64,000 nucleotides of DNA from Microbacterium terrisoli (GCF_030866805.1 NZ_CP133019.1:1178001-1242000), one strand, 5' to 3'. Shown: positions 1-9,594, counted from the stretch's first letter. Notes: generated by a model not told the origin, from the sequence alone. Translations and numbers: made by a program.

Positions 1-26
1 AGTCACCGGAGAGGGGCCCGAACGCC

Positions 27-1058
27 ATGGCTGATCGACCAGCACCCTTGCCCGACCCGACCGAGCCGCTGCGCATTCCGCCGAAGCCGCCGCTGCCGGC
101 GGCCGTGACCGAGCCCATTTCGTCACAGACGCCGGATGCCGCGGCCGCCGCATCCTCGTCCGCTGCGGCCGAACCCCCGGTGGAGCCCGAGGCGACGACG
201 CTGCCGTTGCCGGTGGTTCCGGTGGGAGAGCCGGCCTCACCGCAGTACGCGCAGCAGCCGCCGGTGCAGCCGCAGCAGGCTCCCGCCCCGCCGCGCAGGC
301 GCCGGCGCTGGAAAGCACCGGTCATCACGCTCAGCATCGTCGTGGTGCTGGCGGTGCTCGCCGGTGTCGGCTGGTTCGCCGGCAATGCGTGGGCGAAGCA
401 GACCGTCATCGACGAAGTGCAGCAGAAGACCCGCCAGGCCCTAAGCCTGCCCGCCGGCCACCGGGTCGACGTGACCGTCGCCGAGCCCATGCTGCCCCAG
501 CTGATCGCCGGCGACCTCAGCTCGCTCAGTGTCACGGTGCCCGATGCCCCTCTGGGCAAGACGACCGGTGACGTCACACTGCATGCCACCGGCGTGCCGA
601 TCCGCGGTGACGGCGCCGCCGCCGGCGCCCAGGCCACCGTGAGCCTGAAACCCGACGCGATCGCGAAGCTCGCCGGCTCCCTCGGCCGCACCGTGCCCGG
701 GTCGCTGCACATCGCAGGCCACGACGTGGCGATCTCACTCGACCCGTCGCAATTCCTCAGCGGTGTCTCTTTCACCCTGACGCTGCGTCCGAGCGCGAAG
801 GACGGCGAACTCGTGCTCGCCCCCGTCGCGTTCGAGGTCGGCGGAGCGAGCATGTCGGCCGACATCATCCGCCAGCGCTTCGGATCGCTGGCCCCGGGCA
901 TCCTCGCCCCGCGCACGGTGTGTGTGGCATCGGCGTTCCCGAAGGGCATGACGATGACCTCGATCGAGGTGAGCAAGGATGCCGTGGTCACCTCGTTCGA
1001 CGTCGACCCGCGCATCATGTCGGACCCGTCGTTACAGAAGCCAGGCACCTGCGGGTGA
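27..1058 (+). CDS. DUF2993 (LmeA-like) membrane-anchored lipid-binding protein
   Basis: The protein has 343 residues. Residues 1-90 are a Pro/Ala-rich cytoplasmic tail, followed by a basic stretch (RRRRRWK, about 90-96), one membrane helix (about 97-119), and an outer domain whose pattern (a TVIDEVQQKTRQAL helix, then short beta repeats with LPQLIAGDL and VTLHATGVPI) is that of DUF2993. Mycobacterial LmeA of this family is a periplasmic phospholipase/lipid-binding protein of lipoglycan synthesis; that role is only an inference here. The ATG is preceded by GAGAGGGG at 9-16. The gene lies just upstream of lysA with its own stop at 1056-1058, so it may feed transcription into the lysine/threonine operon. 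Confidence 0.75.
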   Translation: MADRPAPLPDPTEPLRIPPKPPLPAAVTEPISSQTPDAAAAASSSAAAEPPVEPEATTLPLPVVPVGEPASPQYAQQPPVQPQQAPAPPRRRRRWKAPVITLSIVVVLAVLAGVGWFAGNAWAKQTVIDEVQQKTRQALSLPAGHRVDVTVAEPMLPQLIAGDLSSLSVTVPDAPLGKTTGDVTLHATGVPIRGDGAAAGAQATVSLKPDAIAKLAGSLGRTVPGSLHIAGHDVAISLDPSQFLSGVSFTLTLRPSAKDGELVLAPVAFEVGGASMSADIIRQRFGSLAPGILAPRTVCVASAFPKGMTMTSIEVSKDAVVTSFDVDPRIMSDPSLQKPGTCG

Positions 1059-1064
1059 CCCGAC

Positions 1065-1070
1065 TAGACT
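1065..1070 (+). promoter_or_regulatory. Possible -10 element (TAGACT) upstream of lysA
   Basis: TAGACT lies six bases after the stop codon of the preceding gene. It would start transcription near 1077 and give lysA a leader of about 86 bases. No convincing -35 element was seen. The call rests on similarity to other TANNNT hexamers in this window. Confidence 0.4.
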
Positions 1071-1162
1071 CGGAGGCACTCCCGGTGCAGGCGTCGACCC
1101 GAGCGGCGCGACCGGAGATCCTTCTGGAACGCCGCACCGAAGCACCCACGATTGGACCGTTC

Positions 1163-2563
1163 TTGTCCGCCTCCGCCCACACCGTCGCCCCGCCGCCGGT
1201 CCCCGACGACGCCAACGCACTGGAACAGAAGGTCTGGCCCGCCTCGGCCGCCCGCGACGAGCACGGAGAGCTGACGATCGCCGGCGTCCGCGCCGCCGAC
1301 CTGCGCGACAGGTTCGGCACTCCGCTGTACGTGCTCGACGAGGACGAGGTGCGCACGCACGCACTGCGCACCGTCGCCGCCTTCGACGCCGCCACCGCCG
1401 CCTACGGCACGACCGCCCGCGTCTACTACGCCGGCAAGGCGTTCCTGTCGACCGAGGTCGTGCGCTGGGTCACCGAGTGCGGCATGAACGTCGACGTGTG
1501 CACACTGGGCGAGCTCGAGGTGGCGCTGGCGGGCCGGGCCGACCCCGCGCGCCTGGGGTTCCACGGCAACAACAAGAGCACCATCGAGCTCGAGCGCGCC
1601 GTCGAGGTGGGCGTGGGCACCGTGATCGTCGACAGCGCGATCGAGATCGAGCGCCTGGCCGCCATCGCCGACCGCCACGGGGCCGTGCAGCGGGTGCTGG
1701 TGCGCGTCAACAGCGGCGTGCACGCCGAGACCCATGACTTTCTCGCGACGGCCCACGAAGACCAGAAGTTCGGCTTCGCGATGGATGCCGCGCCCGCCGC
1801 AGTGGCCCGCATCCGTGAGCTCAGCTCGCTCGAGCTGCTCGGACTGCACTGCCACATCGGTTCGCAGATCTTCGGCGTCGCCGGCTTCGCCGAGTCGGCC
1901 GCACGCCTGGTCGACCTGCACGCGCAGCTGTTGGAAGGCGGCCCGCTGCCTCTGCTGAACCTCGGCGGCGGCTTCGGCATCGCCTACACGGCAGCCGACG
2001 ACCCAAGCCCCGTCGAAGATCTCGCGTCGGGCATCGTGGCGGCCGTCGCGCAGGAGTGCGAGGTGCGCGGCATCCCCCTTCCCGAACTGGCGTTCGAGCC
2101 GGGCAGATCCATCGTGGGGCGCGCCGGGGTCACGCTGTACGAAGTGGGCACCACGAAGCCGGTCACGATCGGCCCGGACGCCCAGCGTCTGTACGTGAGC
2201 GTCGACGGCGGCATGAGCGACAATGCCCGTCCGGCCCTGTACGGCGCCCAGTACTCCGCGCGACTGGCGTCACGGGTCTCGGATGCCGCGCCCGCCCTGG
2301 TGCGGGTCGTGGGTGTGCACTGCGAGTCCGGCGACATCGTCGTCGATCAGGAGTACCTGCCGGCAGACGTCGCTCCCGGCGACCTGCTGGCCGTGCCCGC
2401 GACCGGTGCCTACTGCTTCTCGCTCTCGAGCAACTACAACTACCTGCCGCGCCCGGCCGTCGTCGCCGTGCGTGAAGGACGGGCCCGCGTGATCGTGCGC
2501 GGGGAGACGGTCGCCGACCTGCTGCGGCGGGATGTCGGCATCGCCGAAGAAAGGAACGCATGA
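1163..2563 (+). CDS. lysA: Diaminopimelate decarboxylase
   Basis: A PLP enzyme that decarboxylates meso-diaminopimelate to L-lysine, the last step of lysine synthesis. The fold is alanine-racemase-like: YYAGKAFLS carries the PLP lysine, HCHIGSQI and GGGFGI are the family glycine/histidine motifs, EPGRSIVG and the CESGDI segment line the active site, and the end SNYNYLPRPAVV is typical of LysA. With the TTG start at 1163 the protein has 466 residues. An in-frame GTG at 1085 has a better ribosome site (GGAGG at 1072-1076), but third-codon GC is clearly lower between 1085 and 1162 than after 1163, so 1163 was chosen; the start is uncertain. The 3' end overlaps hom by four bases (ATGA). Confidence 0.93.
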   Translation: MSASAHTVAPPPVPDDANALEQKVWPASAARDEHGELTIAGVRAADLRDRFGTPLYVLDEDEVRTHALRTVAAFDAATAAYGTTARVYYAGKAFLSTEVVRWVTECGMNVDVCTLGELEVALAGRADPARLGFHGNNKSTIELERAVEVGVGTVIVDSAIEIERLAAIADRHGAVQRVLVRVNSGVHAETHDFLATAHEDQKFGFAMDAAPAAVARIRELSSLELLGLHCHIGSQIFGVAGFAESAARLVDLHAQLLEGGPLPLLNLGGGFGIAYTAADDPSPVEDLASGIVAAVAQECEVRGIPLPELAFEPGRSIVGRAGVTLYEVGTTKPVTIGPDAQRLYVSVDGGMSDNARPALYGAQYSARLASRVSDAAPALVRVVGVHCESGDIVVDQEYLPADVAPGDLLAVPATGAYCFSLSSNYNYLPRPAVVAVREGRARVIVRGETVADLLRRDVGIAEERNA

Positions 2564-3906
2564 TCGATTACCGTCGCCTGCGCGTCGCCCTGCTGGGGGC
2601 CGGAGCCGTGGGATCCCAGGTCGCCGACCTCCTGATCAGGCACGCCGACGAACTGGCGGACCGATCCGGTGCCGCGCTGGAACTGGCCGGCATCGCCGTG
2701 CGCGACATCGACGCCCCGCGCGACGTCGATCTGCCGCGCGAGCTGCTGACCACCGACGCCGACACGCTGATCGTCGGCAGCGACATCGTCATCGAGCTGA
2801 TGGGCGGCATCGACACCGCCCGGGCGCACATCCTGACTGCGCTGAACTCGGGCGCCGACGTGGTGACCGGCAACAAGGCGCTGCTGGCCACGCACGGCGC
2901 CGAGATCTTCGACGCGGCCGACCAGGTGGGCGCGTCGGTGTACTACGAGGCGGCCGTGGCAGGCGCGATCCCGATCATCCGCCCGCTGCGCGACTCGCTG
3001 GCCGGCGACCGTGTGCAGCGCATCATGGGCATCGTCAACGGCACGACGAACTACATCCTGGACCGGATGGACGAAGAAGGCGCCGAGATGGGCGACATCC
3101 TCGTCGACGCGCAGCGCCTGGGCTACGCCGAGGCCGACCCGACCGCCGACATCGAGGGGTACGACGCCGCGCAGAAGGCGGCGATCCTGGCCAGCCTCGC
3201 CTTCCACACGAGCGTGCCGCTGGATGCCGTGCACCGCGAGGGCATCACGTCGATCACGAAGACGACGATGGATGCCGCGCGCCACGCCGGCTACGTCATC
3301 AAGCTGCTCGCCGTCTGCGAGCGCGTCACCGGCCGGGCTTCGGCATCCGATCGGACCGCCGGCTCGGACGAGGCGATCTCGGTGCGTGTGTACCCGGCGC
3401 TGATCCGTCGCTCGCACCCGCTGGCGAACGTGCACGGCGTGAACAACGCCGTGTTCGTCGAAGCCGAGGCGGCGGGCAATCTCATGTTCTACGGCGCCGG
3501 AGCCGGGGGAGTGCAGACCGCCTCCGCCGTGCTCGGGGACGTCGTCTCGGCGGCCCGGCGTCACATCGCCGGTGGCGTCGGAGTGGGCGAGTCGACCAGG
3601 GCGAACCTGCCCGTGCTCGATATCGGCCAGGTGGTCACCCGATACCAGGTCACCCTCGAAGTCGACGACCGGCCCGGCGTGCTCGCACGCGTGGCTGGCA
3701 TCCTGTCCGAAGGACGGGTCTCGATCGCGACGGTGGAGCAGACCATCCAACCCTCGCCGGACGGCGAGGCGGGCACGGGCTCGGCCCGGTTGGTGATCGG
3801 AACGCATAAGGCTTTGGAGCAGGACCTCGACGAGACCGTGAAGCGGCTCGCCGGCGACGACGTGGTGATCCGCGTCGCCTCCGTCCTGCGTGTAGAAGGG
3901 GACTGA
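2560..3906 (+). CDS. hom: Homoserine dehydrogenase with ACT domain
   Basis: Reduces aspartate-semialdehyde to homoserine with NAD(P)H, the branch point to threonine, methionine and isoleucine. The 448 residues comprise an N-terminal Rossmann fold ([15 protein letters not shown], residues about 11-25), the catalytic domain with the family signature around [11 protein letters not shown] (about 157-167) and the adjoining [17 protein letters not shown], and a C-terminal ACT domain (about 360-448, [16 protein letters not shown]). The ACT domain usually confers feedback inhibition by threonine, so the same is likely here. The gene overlaps lysA at ATGA, and one base separates its stop codon from thrC, so it sits in an operon of lysine and threonine genes. 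Confidence 0.96.
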   Translation: MIDYRRLRVALLGAGAVGSQVADLLIRHADELADRSGAALELAGIAVRDIDAPRDVDLPRELLTTDADTLIVGSDIVIELMGGIDTARAHILTALNSGADVVTGNKALLATHGAEIFDAADQVGASVYYEAAVAGAIPIIRPLRDSLAGDRVQRIMGIVNGTTNYILDRMDEEGAEMGDILVDAQRLGYAEADPTADIEGYDAAQKAAILASLAFHTSVPLDAVHREGITSITKTTMDAARHAGYVIKLLAVCERVTGRASASDRTAGSDEAISVRVYPALIRRSHPLANVHGVNNAVFVEAEAAGNLMFYGAGAGGVQTASAVLGDVVSAARRHIAGGVGVGESTRANLPVLDIGQVVTRYQVTLEVDDRPGVLARVAGILSEGRVSIATVEQTIQPSPDGEAGTGSARLVIGTHKALEQDLDETVKRLAGDDVVIRVASVLRVEGD

Positions 3907-3907
3907 C

Positions 3908-5044
3908 ATGGCTCATGTCTGGCGCGGAGTGCTCCGCGAATACGCCGATCGGCTCGGCGTGACCGAATCGTCGACCGTGGTCACACTCGGTGAGGGCGGC
4001 ACGCCGCTGATTCCGGCCCCGGCGCTGTCGCGCCGGACGGGCGCCGATGTCTGGGTGAAGTTCGAGGGGATGAACCCGACCGGGTCGTTCAAGGACCGCG
4101 GCATGACCGTCGCCCTCTCGCGTGCCGTCGAGCACGGCGCCAAGGCGGTCGTGTGCGCCTCGACCGGCAACACGTCCGCCTCGGCCGCGGCGTATGCCGC
4201 GCACGCCGGCATCACCGCCGCAGTGCTCGTTCCCGAAGGCAAGATCGCGATGGGCAAGCTCGCCCAGGCCGTGATCCACGGCGGACGGCTGCTGCAGATC
4301 CGCGGAAACTTCGACGACTGCCTCGAGATCGCCCGGGAGCTGGCCGACAACTACCCCGTGCACCTGGTCAACTCGGTCAACCCCGACCGCATCGAGGGAC
4401 AGAAGACCGCCGCGTACGAGGTCGTCGAGCAGCTGGGCGACGCCCCCGACTTCCACTTCATCCCCGTCGGCAATGCCGGCAACTACACGGCCTACAGCCG
4501 CGGCTACCGCGAAGAGGCAGCCCGTGGGGCCGCCACGCGCGTCCCCCGCATGTTCGGCTTCCAGGCTGAGGGCTCGGCGCCGATCGTGCGCGGCGAGATC
4601 GTGAAGAACCCCGAGACGGTGGCCACCGCCATCCGCATCGGCAACCCCGCTTCGTGGCACCTGGCGCTGGAGGCGCGCGATGCCACGAACGGCTGGTTCG
4701 GCGCTGTGGACGACGGCAAGATCCTTGCCGCGCAGAAGCTGCTGGCAGCCGAGGTGGGCATCTTCGTCGAGCCGGGTTCGGCCACCAGCATCGCCGGTCT
4801 GCTGGACCGCGCGGAGGCGGGTGCCATCCCCGCCGGCGCACGCATCGTGGTCACCGTCACCGGCCACGGGCTGAAGGATCCGCAGTGGGCGCTGCGCGAC
4901 CTGGCCGGTGCCGCCATCACGCCCACGGTGGTCGACGCCGACACACACCAGGTCGCCGAGGTGCTCGAGCTCGCCGCACAGAAGGGCGCCGGCAGCAGCG
5001 CCGAGCACAGTGCCGCCGACACTCCCGCGGAGGCGACGGCGTGA
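3908..5044 (+). CDS. thrC: Threonine synthase
   Basis: Converts O-phospho-L-homoserine to L-threonine with PLP. The 378 residues show the type II PLP fold: [15 protein letters not shown] places the Schiff-base lysine at residue 62, [14 protein letters not shown] binds the substrate phosphate, and [11 protein letters not shown] binds the PLP phosphate. This is the shorter thrC class typical of Actinobacteria. The C-terminal tail (about 358-378) is Ala/Ser/Glu-rich and looks disordered. The start lies one base after hom and the stop overlaps thrB (GTGA), which indicates translational coupling within the threonine operon. Confidence 0.96.
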   Translation: MAHVWRGVLREYADRLGVTESSTVVTLGEGGTPLIPAPALSRRTGADVWVKFEGMNPTGSFKDRGMTVALSRAVEHGAKAVVCASTGNTSASAAAYAAHAGITAAVLVPEGKIAMGKLAQAVIHGGRLLQIRGNFDDCLEIARELADNYPVHLVNSVNPDRIEGQKTAAYEVVEQLGDAPDFHFIPVGNAGNYTAYSRGYREEAARGAATRVPRMFGFQAEGSAPIVRGEIVKNPETVATAIRIGNPASWHLALEARDATNGWFGAVDDGKILAAQKLLAAEVGIFVEPGSATSIAGLLDRAEAGAIPAGARIVVTVTGHGLKDPQWALRDLAGAAITPTVVDADTHQVAEVLELAAQKGAGSSAEHSAADTPAEATA

Positions 5045-6015
5045 GCCCAGCCCTCCTTTCGCCGGTCGTGGCCGGGCGCACCGTCGCTGTGCGCGTGCCG
5101 GCCACGAGCGCGAACCTGGGGCCGGGGTTCGACACGCTGGGTCTTGCGCTGAGTCTCTACGACGAACTCGTCGTGCAGGCCCTGCCCGAGGGCGAGCTGC
5201 GCATCGACGTGACCGGCCCCGGGTCCGATGCCGTACCCCGCGACGAGTCCCACCTGGTGGTGCGGGCCATGGCGTACGCGTTCGAGGCCGTGGGGCGACG
5301 GATGCCGGGGATCGCGCTGACCAGTACCATCGTCATCCCGCACGGCCGGGGACTCGGCTCCTCGGGGGCCGCCGTGGTCGCGGGTCTGCTGGCCGCACGC
5401 GGTCTGCTGGCCGGAGACGTGGAGTTCGGTCCGTCGCTGCTGCTGCGCCTGGCCACCGAACTCGAGGGACACCCCGACAACGTCGCTCCGGCCCTGTTCG
5501 GGGGGCTGACGATCGCCTGGATGGACGAGCACGGCCCTCAGCACAAGAAGCTGCTCGTGCACCGCGGTGTCGCGCCCCTCGTGTTCGTCCCCGAGTTCGT
5601 GATGCCTACCAGCGTGGCGCGGGGCCTGGCCCCGCTGCAGGTGCCACGCGAAGACGCCGTCTTCAACGTGTCGCGATCGGCGCTGCTGATCGCAGCCCTC
5701 ACGCAGAGCCCCGAACTGCTGCTGGCCGCCACCGACGACAAGCTGCACCAGAACTATCGCGCGCAGGCCATGCCCGATACCGACAGTCTCGTGCGCGCCC
5801 TGCGCGCGGCGGGCTTCGCCGCGGTGCTCAGCGGCTCGGGGCCGTCCGTCCTCGTTCTGGCCGACGGACCCGGTCGACGGCTCGAGGCGGCGCGGCTCGT
5901 GGCATCCGTCACAGACACGCCTTGGGAGCCGCTGATGCTCGCCGTCGACTTCAAGGGTGGTACAGTGAGGGACTATACGGAGGACGCTTCGCAGACCTCG
6001 ACGCGCGCGTCGTGA
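5041..6015 (+). CDS. thrB: Homoserine kinase
   Basis: A GHMP-family kinase that phosphorylates homoserine with ATP and supplies ThrC. The 324 residues contain [19 protein letters not shown] at the N-terminus, the nucleotide-binding loop [16 protein letters not shown] (about residues 100-115) and the C-terminal GHMP motif [14 protein letters not shown]. The GTG start at 5041 overlaps the thrC stop, so the two are probably co-translated; an open frame continues upstream but only duplicates thrC sequence in another frame. The order hom-thrC-thrB is the usual actinobacterial one. The coding end may contain the rho promoter. Confidence 0.95.
   Translation: MSPALLSPVVAGRTVAVRVPATSANLGPGFDTLGLALSLYDELVVQALPEGELRIDVTGPGSDAVPRDESHLVVRAMAYAFEAVGRRMPGIALTSTIVIPHGRGLGSSGAAVVAGLLAARGLLAGDVEFGPSLLLRLATELEGHPDNVAPALFGGLTIAWMDEHGPQHKKLLVHRGVAPLVFVPEFVMPTSVARGLAPLQVPREDAVFNVSRSALLIAALTQSPELLLAATDDKLHQNYRAQAMPDTDSLVRALRAAGFAAVLSGSGPSVLVLADGPGRRLEAARLVASVTDTPWEPLMLAVDFKGGTVRDYTEDASQTSTRAS
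5961..5966 (+). promoter_or_regulatory. Possible -10 element (TACAGT) for rho inside the thrB 3' end
   Basis: TACAGT lies within the last codons of thrB. Transcription from it would begin near 5973 and give rho a leader of about 220 bases, most of it the non-coding stretch 6016-6192. Long leaders are known for autoregulated rho genes in other bacteria. No strong hairpin was recognised in the leader. Confidence 0.35.
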
Positions 6016-6192
6016 ACCAGCGAGATTCTTTTCCTCCATCGCATTCTGCGAACACCCGCACCGCCCCGCCGGCCTGCAAGAACCGGTCAGGGACTCGTCC
6101 CCGGCCTCTGTGAGCCGACGGCGCACCGGCGCGCGTCCTCGACGCCTGTCCGGAGCGGTTCTGTCACATTCAACGTTCGACAAGGAGAACTC

Positions 6193-8364
6193 GTGGAGTC
6201 CATCTCCGAGATCCAGACCGGCGACACCCCTGTCGCCGACAGCCCTGTTGCGGACCGTTCCGCCGGTCGCGCCGACGCGGCCGCGGCATCGGCCGGCACG
6301 CCCGACACACTGATCGACCTGCCCGACGCCGCCCCCGCCAAGCCGGTGCGCAAGCGCGCACCGCGGCGGGCCAAGAGCGACACCGTCACGCCGACGCCCA
6401 CCGTGGCGCCGACCGAGTCCGCGGCGGCTCCGGCCGCCACGGACGCCGGCACCGCTCCGGCCGCCGCCGAGGCCGCTCCGGCAGCCACCGAGGTCGCTCC
6501 GGCAGCCGCCGAGGTCGCTCCGGCAGCCGCCGAGGCCGCTCCGGTCGATGACGCCCCGGCGAAGAAGGCCCCGGCACGTGCACGCAAGGCGCCGGCGAAG
6601 AAGAAGGCGGTCTCCGACGCTCCGGCAGTGGATGCCGCAGCCGACGCGTCTGCTGCGTCTGCCGCGTCCTCTGCGTCTGCAGAGTCGGCTTCGACCGAGC
6701 AGGCCGCCGACACCACGCGCGAGGCCAAGACCGTGCCCGAGGCCGACGGCAAGGCGGCCGATGCCGCCCCCGAGGCCACGGAGAAGTCCGCGGACGGTGC
6801 GGCCGAGACCTCAGCCCCCCGCGGCAGGGGCGGGCGCAAGACCTCGGCTGCCAAGGACAGCAGCGCCGACAACCAGGCCGAGGCATCGGCCGAGCAGGCA
6901 GCCTCCGCCGAAGGCGGCGACGCCGACGGCGGCGACCAGCCCTCTCGCGGTCGCAACCGCGGCCGCAACCGCAACCGCAACCGCTCCGAGCGCAACGGCG
7001 GCAACTCCGACCGCGGCAACTCGGACCGTGGCAACTCGGACCGCAACGGCAGCTCCGACCGCAACGGCACCTCCGGCCAGGGCGGCAACGTCGACTCCGA
7101 CGACGACGACCGCCACTCGAACCGCGGGCGCCAGCGCAACAAGCGCCGCGGCGGCACCGGCGACGAGTTCGAGACCGAGATCGGCGAGGACGACGTGCTC
7201 GTGCCGATCGCGGGCATCCTCGACGTGCTGGAGAACTACGCGTTCGTGCGCACGACCGGCTACCTGCCCGGTGCCACCGACGTGTACGTCTCGCTCGGCC
7301 AGGTCAAGAAGTACAACCTGCGCAAGGGCGACGCGATCGTCGGCGCGATCAAGCAGCCCCGTGAGGGCGAGCAGTCGAGCCGCCAGAAGTATCACGCGCT
7401 GGTCAAGGTCGACGCGGTCAACGGCCTTTCGGTCGAGGATGCCGCGGCCCGCGTGGAGTTCGGCAAGCTGACGCCGCTGTACCCGCAGGAGCGCCTGCGT
7501 CTGGAGACGGCGCCCGAGAAGCTCACCCAGCGCATCATCGACCTGGTCGCGCCGATCGGCAAGGGCCAGCGCGGTCTGATCGTGGCCCCGCCCAAGGCCG
7601 GCAAGACCATCGTGCTGCAGCAGATCGCCAACGCGATCGCGACGAACAACCCTGAGGTGCACCTCATGGTCGTCCTCGTCGACGAGCGGCCCGAAGAGGT
7701 CACCGACATGCAGCGCACGGTCAAGGGCGAAGTCATCGCCTCGACCTTCGACCGGCCCGCCGAAGACCACACCACCGTCGCCGAGCTGGCGATCGAGCGC
7801 GCGAAGCGCCTCGTGGAGCTCGGCCGCGACGTGGTCGTGCTTCTGGATTCGATCACCCGACTCGGTCGCGCCTACAACATCTCGGCGCCCACGAGCGGCC
7901 GTGTGCTCACCGGCGGTGTCGACGCCTCGGCGCTGTACCCGCCCAAGCGCTTCTTCGGCGCTGCGCGCAACATCGAGAACGGCGGCTCGCTGACGATCCT
8001 GGCCACCGCCCTGGTGGAAACCGGGTCGAAGATGGACGAGGTCATCTTCGAGGAGTTCAAGGGCACGGGCAACAGCGAGCTGCGCCTGAGCCGGCAGCTG
8101 GCCGACAAGCGCATCTTCCCGGCGGTGGACGTGAACGCGTCCTCGACGCGTCGCGAAGAGATGCTGTTGAGCAACGACGAGGTCAAGATCACGTGGAAGC
8201 TGCGGCGCGCGCTGGCGGGCCTGGACCCCCAGCAGGCGCTGGAGGTCGTGCTGGGCAAGCTCAAAGAGACCCAGTCAAACGTCGAGTTCCTCGTGCAGAT
8301 GCAGAAGTCGATCCCCGCGCCGGCAGGCGGTCACTCGCACGGTCACGAGAACAGCATCCGCTGA
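6193..8364 (+). CDS. rho: Transcription termination factor Rho with long N-terminal insertion
   Basis: A hexameric RNA-dependent ATPase/helicase that ends transcription. At 723 residues it is much longer than the 419 of E. coli Rho. The conserved core runs from about residue 325 (EDDVLVPIAGILDVLENYAF, the RNA-binding fold) through Walker A (APPKAGKT, Lys471) and Walker B (VVVLLDSITRLGRAYN) to the C-terminus. The first 320 residues are low-complexity: Ala/Pro/Glu repeats (about 92-118), lysine-rich AKKAPARARKAPAKKK, then an Arg/Asn/Asp/Ser-rich block with NSDRG repeats (about 271-290). The usual N-terminal SAP-like three-helix subdomain was not recognisable. GTG start at 6193 with AAGGAG at 6182-6187. 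Rho insertions of this kind are known in Actinobacteria and bind RNA. Confidence 0.95.
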   Translation: MESISEIQTGDTPVADSPVADRSAGRADAAAASAGTPDTLIDLPDAAPAKPVRKRAPRRAKSDTVTPTPTVAPTESAAAPAATDAGTAPAAAEAAPAATEVAPAAAEVAPAAAEAAPVDDAPAKKAPARARKAPAKKKAVSDAPAVDAAADASAASAASSASAESASTEQAADTTREAKTVPEADGKAADAAPEATEKSADGAAETSAPRGRGGRKTSAAKDSSADNQAEASAEQAASAEGGDADGGDQPSRGRNRGRNRNRNRSERNGGNSDRGNSDRGNSDRNGSSDRNGTSGQGGNVDSDDDDRHSNRGRQRNKRRGGTGDEFETEIGEDDVLVPIAGILDVLENYAFVRTTGYLPGATDVYVSLGQVKKYNLRKGDAIVGAIKQPREGEQSSRQKYHALVKVDAVNGLSVEDAAARVEFGKLTPLYPQERLRLETAPEKLTQRIIDLVAPIGKGQRGLIVAPPKAGKTIVLQQIANAIATNNPEVHLMVVLVDERPEEVTDMQRTVKGEVIASTFDRPAEDHTTVAELAIERAKRLVELGRDVVVLLDSITRLGRAYNISAPTSGRVLTGGVDASALYPPKRFFGAARNIENGGSLTILATALVETGSKMDEVIFEEFKGTGNSELRLSRQLADKRIFPAVDVNASSTRREEMLLSNDEVKITWKLRRALAGLDPQQALEVVLGKLKETQSNVEFLVQMQKSIPAPAGGHSHGHENSIR
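6466..6546 (+). repeat. 21-bp tandem repeat in rho encoding EVAPAAA-type units
   Basis: Four head-to-tail near-identical 21-base units (6466-6486, 6487-6507, 6508-6528, and a shortened fourth to 6546) encode seven-residue units such as TEVAPAA and AEVAPAA in the disordered N-terminal part of Rho. The units differ at one to three bases each. Copy number could vary between strains. Confidence 0.85.
7003..7047 (+). repeat. 15-bp tandem repeat in rho encoding NSDRG units
   Basis: Three consecutive 15-base units encode NSDRG, NSDRG and NSDRN in the Arg/Asn-rich insertion of Rho, and looser copies (SSDRN) follow to about 7067. Such arginine-rich low-complexity tracts are typical of RNA-binding disordered regions. 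Confidence 0.8.
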
Positions 8365-8400
8365 CCGGCCGTGGCCGAGTCGCATGAGCCCGAACCGGCG

Positions 8401-9480
8401 ATGTTCGAGTCCGTCAAGGGCCTGATCGCCGAGCACAAGGCCGTCCAGGAGGAGTTGGGCGACCCCGCGGTCCACGCCGATGCGGCGCGGGCCAAGCGGG
8501 TCAACCGGCGCTACGCGGAGCTGTCGAAGATCGTCGCGGCCCACGAAGCGTGGGTCGCGGCATCCGACGACCTGGCGGCCGCCCGCGAGCTCGCACGCGA
8601 GGACGACGGGTTCGCCGACGAGGTCCCCGCGCTGGAAGAGCAGGCCGCCGCAGCCCAGGAGAAGCTGCGGCGCCTGCTCATTCCGCGCGACCCCGACGAC
8701 GCGCGCGACGTGATCATGGAGATCAAGCAGGGCGAAGGCGGGGCCGAATCGGCGCTGTTCGCCGCCGACCTGCTGCGGATGTATCTGCAGTACGCGAACT
8801 CGAAGGGCTGGAAGACCGAGCTGCTCGAGCGCAACGAGTCGGATCTGGGCGGCTACAAGGACGTGCAGGTCGCGATCAAGGGCTCATCGAGCGATCCGGC
8901 GCAGGGCGTCTGGGCGCACCTGAAGTACGAGGGCGGCGTGCACCGCGTGCAGCGCGTACCGGCAACCGAGTCGCAAGGGCGCATCCACACCTCCACGACC
9001 GGCGTGCTCGTGTTTCCCGAGGTGGACGAACCCGACGAGATCGAGATCAACCAGGGCGATCTGAAGATCGACGTGTACCGCTCTTCGGGTCCCGGCGGAC
9101 AGTCGGTGAACACGACAGATTCGGCCGTGCGCATCACGCACCTGCCCACGGGCATCGTCGTCTCGATGCAGAACGAGAAGAGCCAGCTGCAGAACCGCGA
9201 GGCCGGCATGCGTGTGCTGCGTGCCCGGCTGCTTGCCCGTCAGCAGGAAGAGCTGGCGGCCGCGGCCTCCGACGCCCGCCACTCGCAGATCCGCGGCATG
9301 GACCGCTCTGAGCGGATCCGCACCTACAACTTCCCCGAGAATCGCGTTGCGGACCACCGCACGGGGTACAAGGCCTACAACCTCGATCAGGTGATGGACG
9401 GGGCGCTGGAGCCGATCATCGAGTCGGCGATCCGCGCCGACGAAGAGGCTCGCCTGGCGGCCCTGGCCGACGAGTCCTGA
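8401..9480 (+). CDS. prfA: Peptide chain release factor 1
   Basis: Reads UAA and UAG stop codons and triggers peptide release on the ribosome. From ATG 8401 the protein has 359 residues, the normal RF1 length. The stop-codon-reading tripeptide PAT lies in [17 protein letters not shown] (class PxT), and the catalytic GGQ is at residues 232-234 in [17 protein letters not shown]. An in-frame GTG at 8371 would add ten residues, but these are not typical of RF1, and neither start has a clear ribosome site. It follows rho by 36 bases. In many bacteria the methyltransferase gene prmC, which modifies the GGQ glutamine, comes next; here it does not. Confidence 0.95.
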   Translation: MFESVKGLIAEHKAVQEELGDPAVHADAARAKRVNRRYAELSKIVAAHEAWVAASDDLAAARELAREDDGFADEVPALEEQAAAAQEKLRRLLIPRDPDDARDVIMEIKQGEGGAESALFAADLLRMYLQYANSKGWKTELLERNESDLGGYKDVQVAIKGSSSDPAQGVWAHLKYEGGVHRVQRVPATESQGRIHTSTTGVLVFPEVDEPDEIEINQGDLKIDVYRSSGPGGQSVNTTDSAVRITHLPTGIVVSMQNEKSQLQNREAGMRVLRARLLARQQEELAAAASDARHSQIRGMDRSERIRTYNFPENRVADHRTGYKAYNLDQVMDGALEPIIESAIRADEEARLAALADES

Positions 9481-9488
9481 CCCCCTCC

Positions 9489-9516
9489 GTGGTCGGAATC
9501 ATATGATTTCGACCAC
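9489..9516. promoter_or_regulatory. 28-bp near-perfect palindrome after prfA
   Basis: The 28 bases read the same on both strands except for one symmetric pair (9496 and 9509), centred on CATATG at 9500-9505. In RNA the mismatch becomes a G-U pair, so the transcript could also fold. It starts nine bases after the prfA stop and lies about 80 bases before the next gene. It could be a repressor operator for that gene or a terminator; no T-run follows it. Confidence 0.6.
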
Positions 9517-9544
9517 GACACACGGGTTTTGCGCAAAAGACATG

Positions 9545-9563
9545 TGTGCTCGTCGAGAGCACA
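9545..9563. other. Short inverted repeat (TGTGCTC/GAGCACA, 5-base loop)
   Basis: Perfect 7-bp arms at 9545-9551 and 9557-9563 around the loop GTCGA, extendable by two wobble pairs. It sits between the 28-bp palindrome and the -10 element of the gene starting at 9595. It may be part of the same control region or a weak transcription end signal for prfA. Confidence 0.45.
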
Positions 9564-9582
9564 TGATATCGACGCGGGTCGC

Positions 9583-9588
9583 TAGGCT
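9583..9588 (+). promoter_or_regulatory. -10 element TAGGCT, leaderless start of the 9595 gene
   Basis: TAGGCT ends six bases before ATG 9595. This places the expected transcript start at or next to the start codon, and no Shine-Dalgarno sequence is present. Confidence 0.55.
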
Positions 9589-9594
9589 CGGCGC

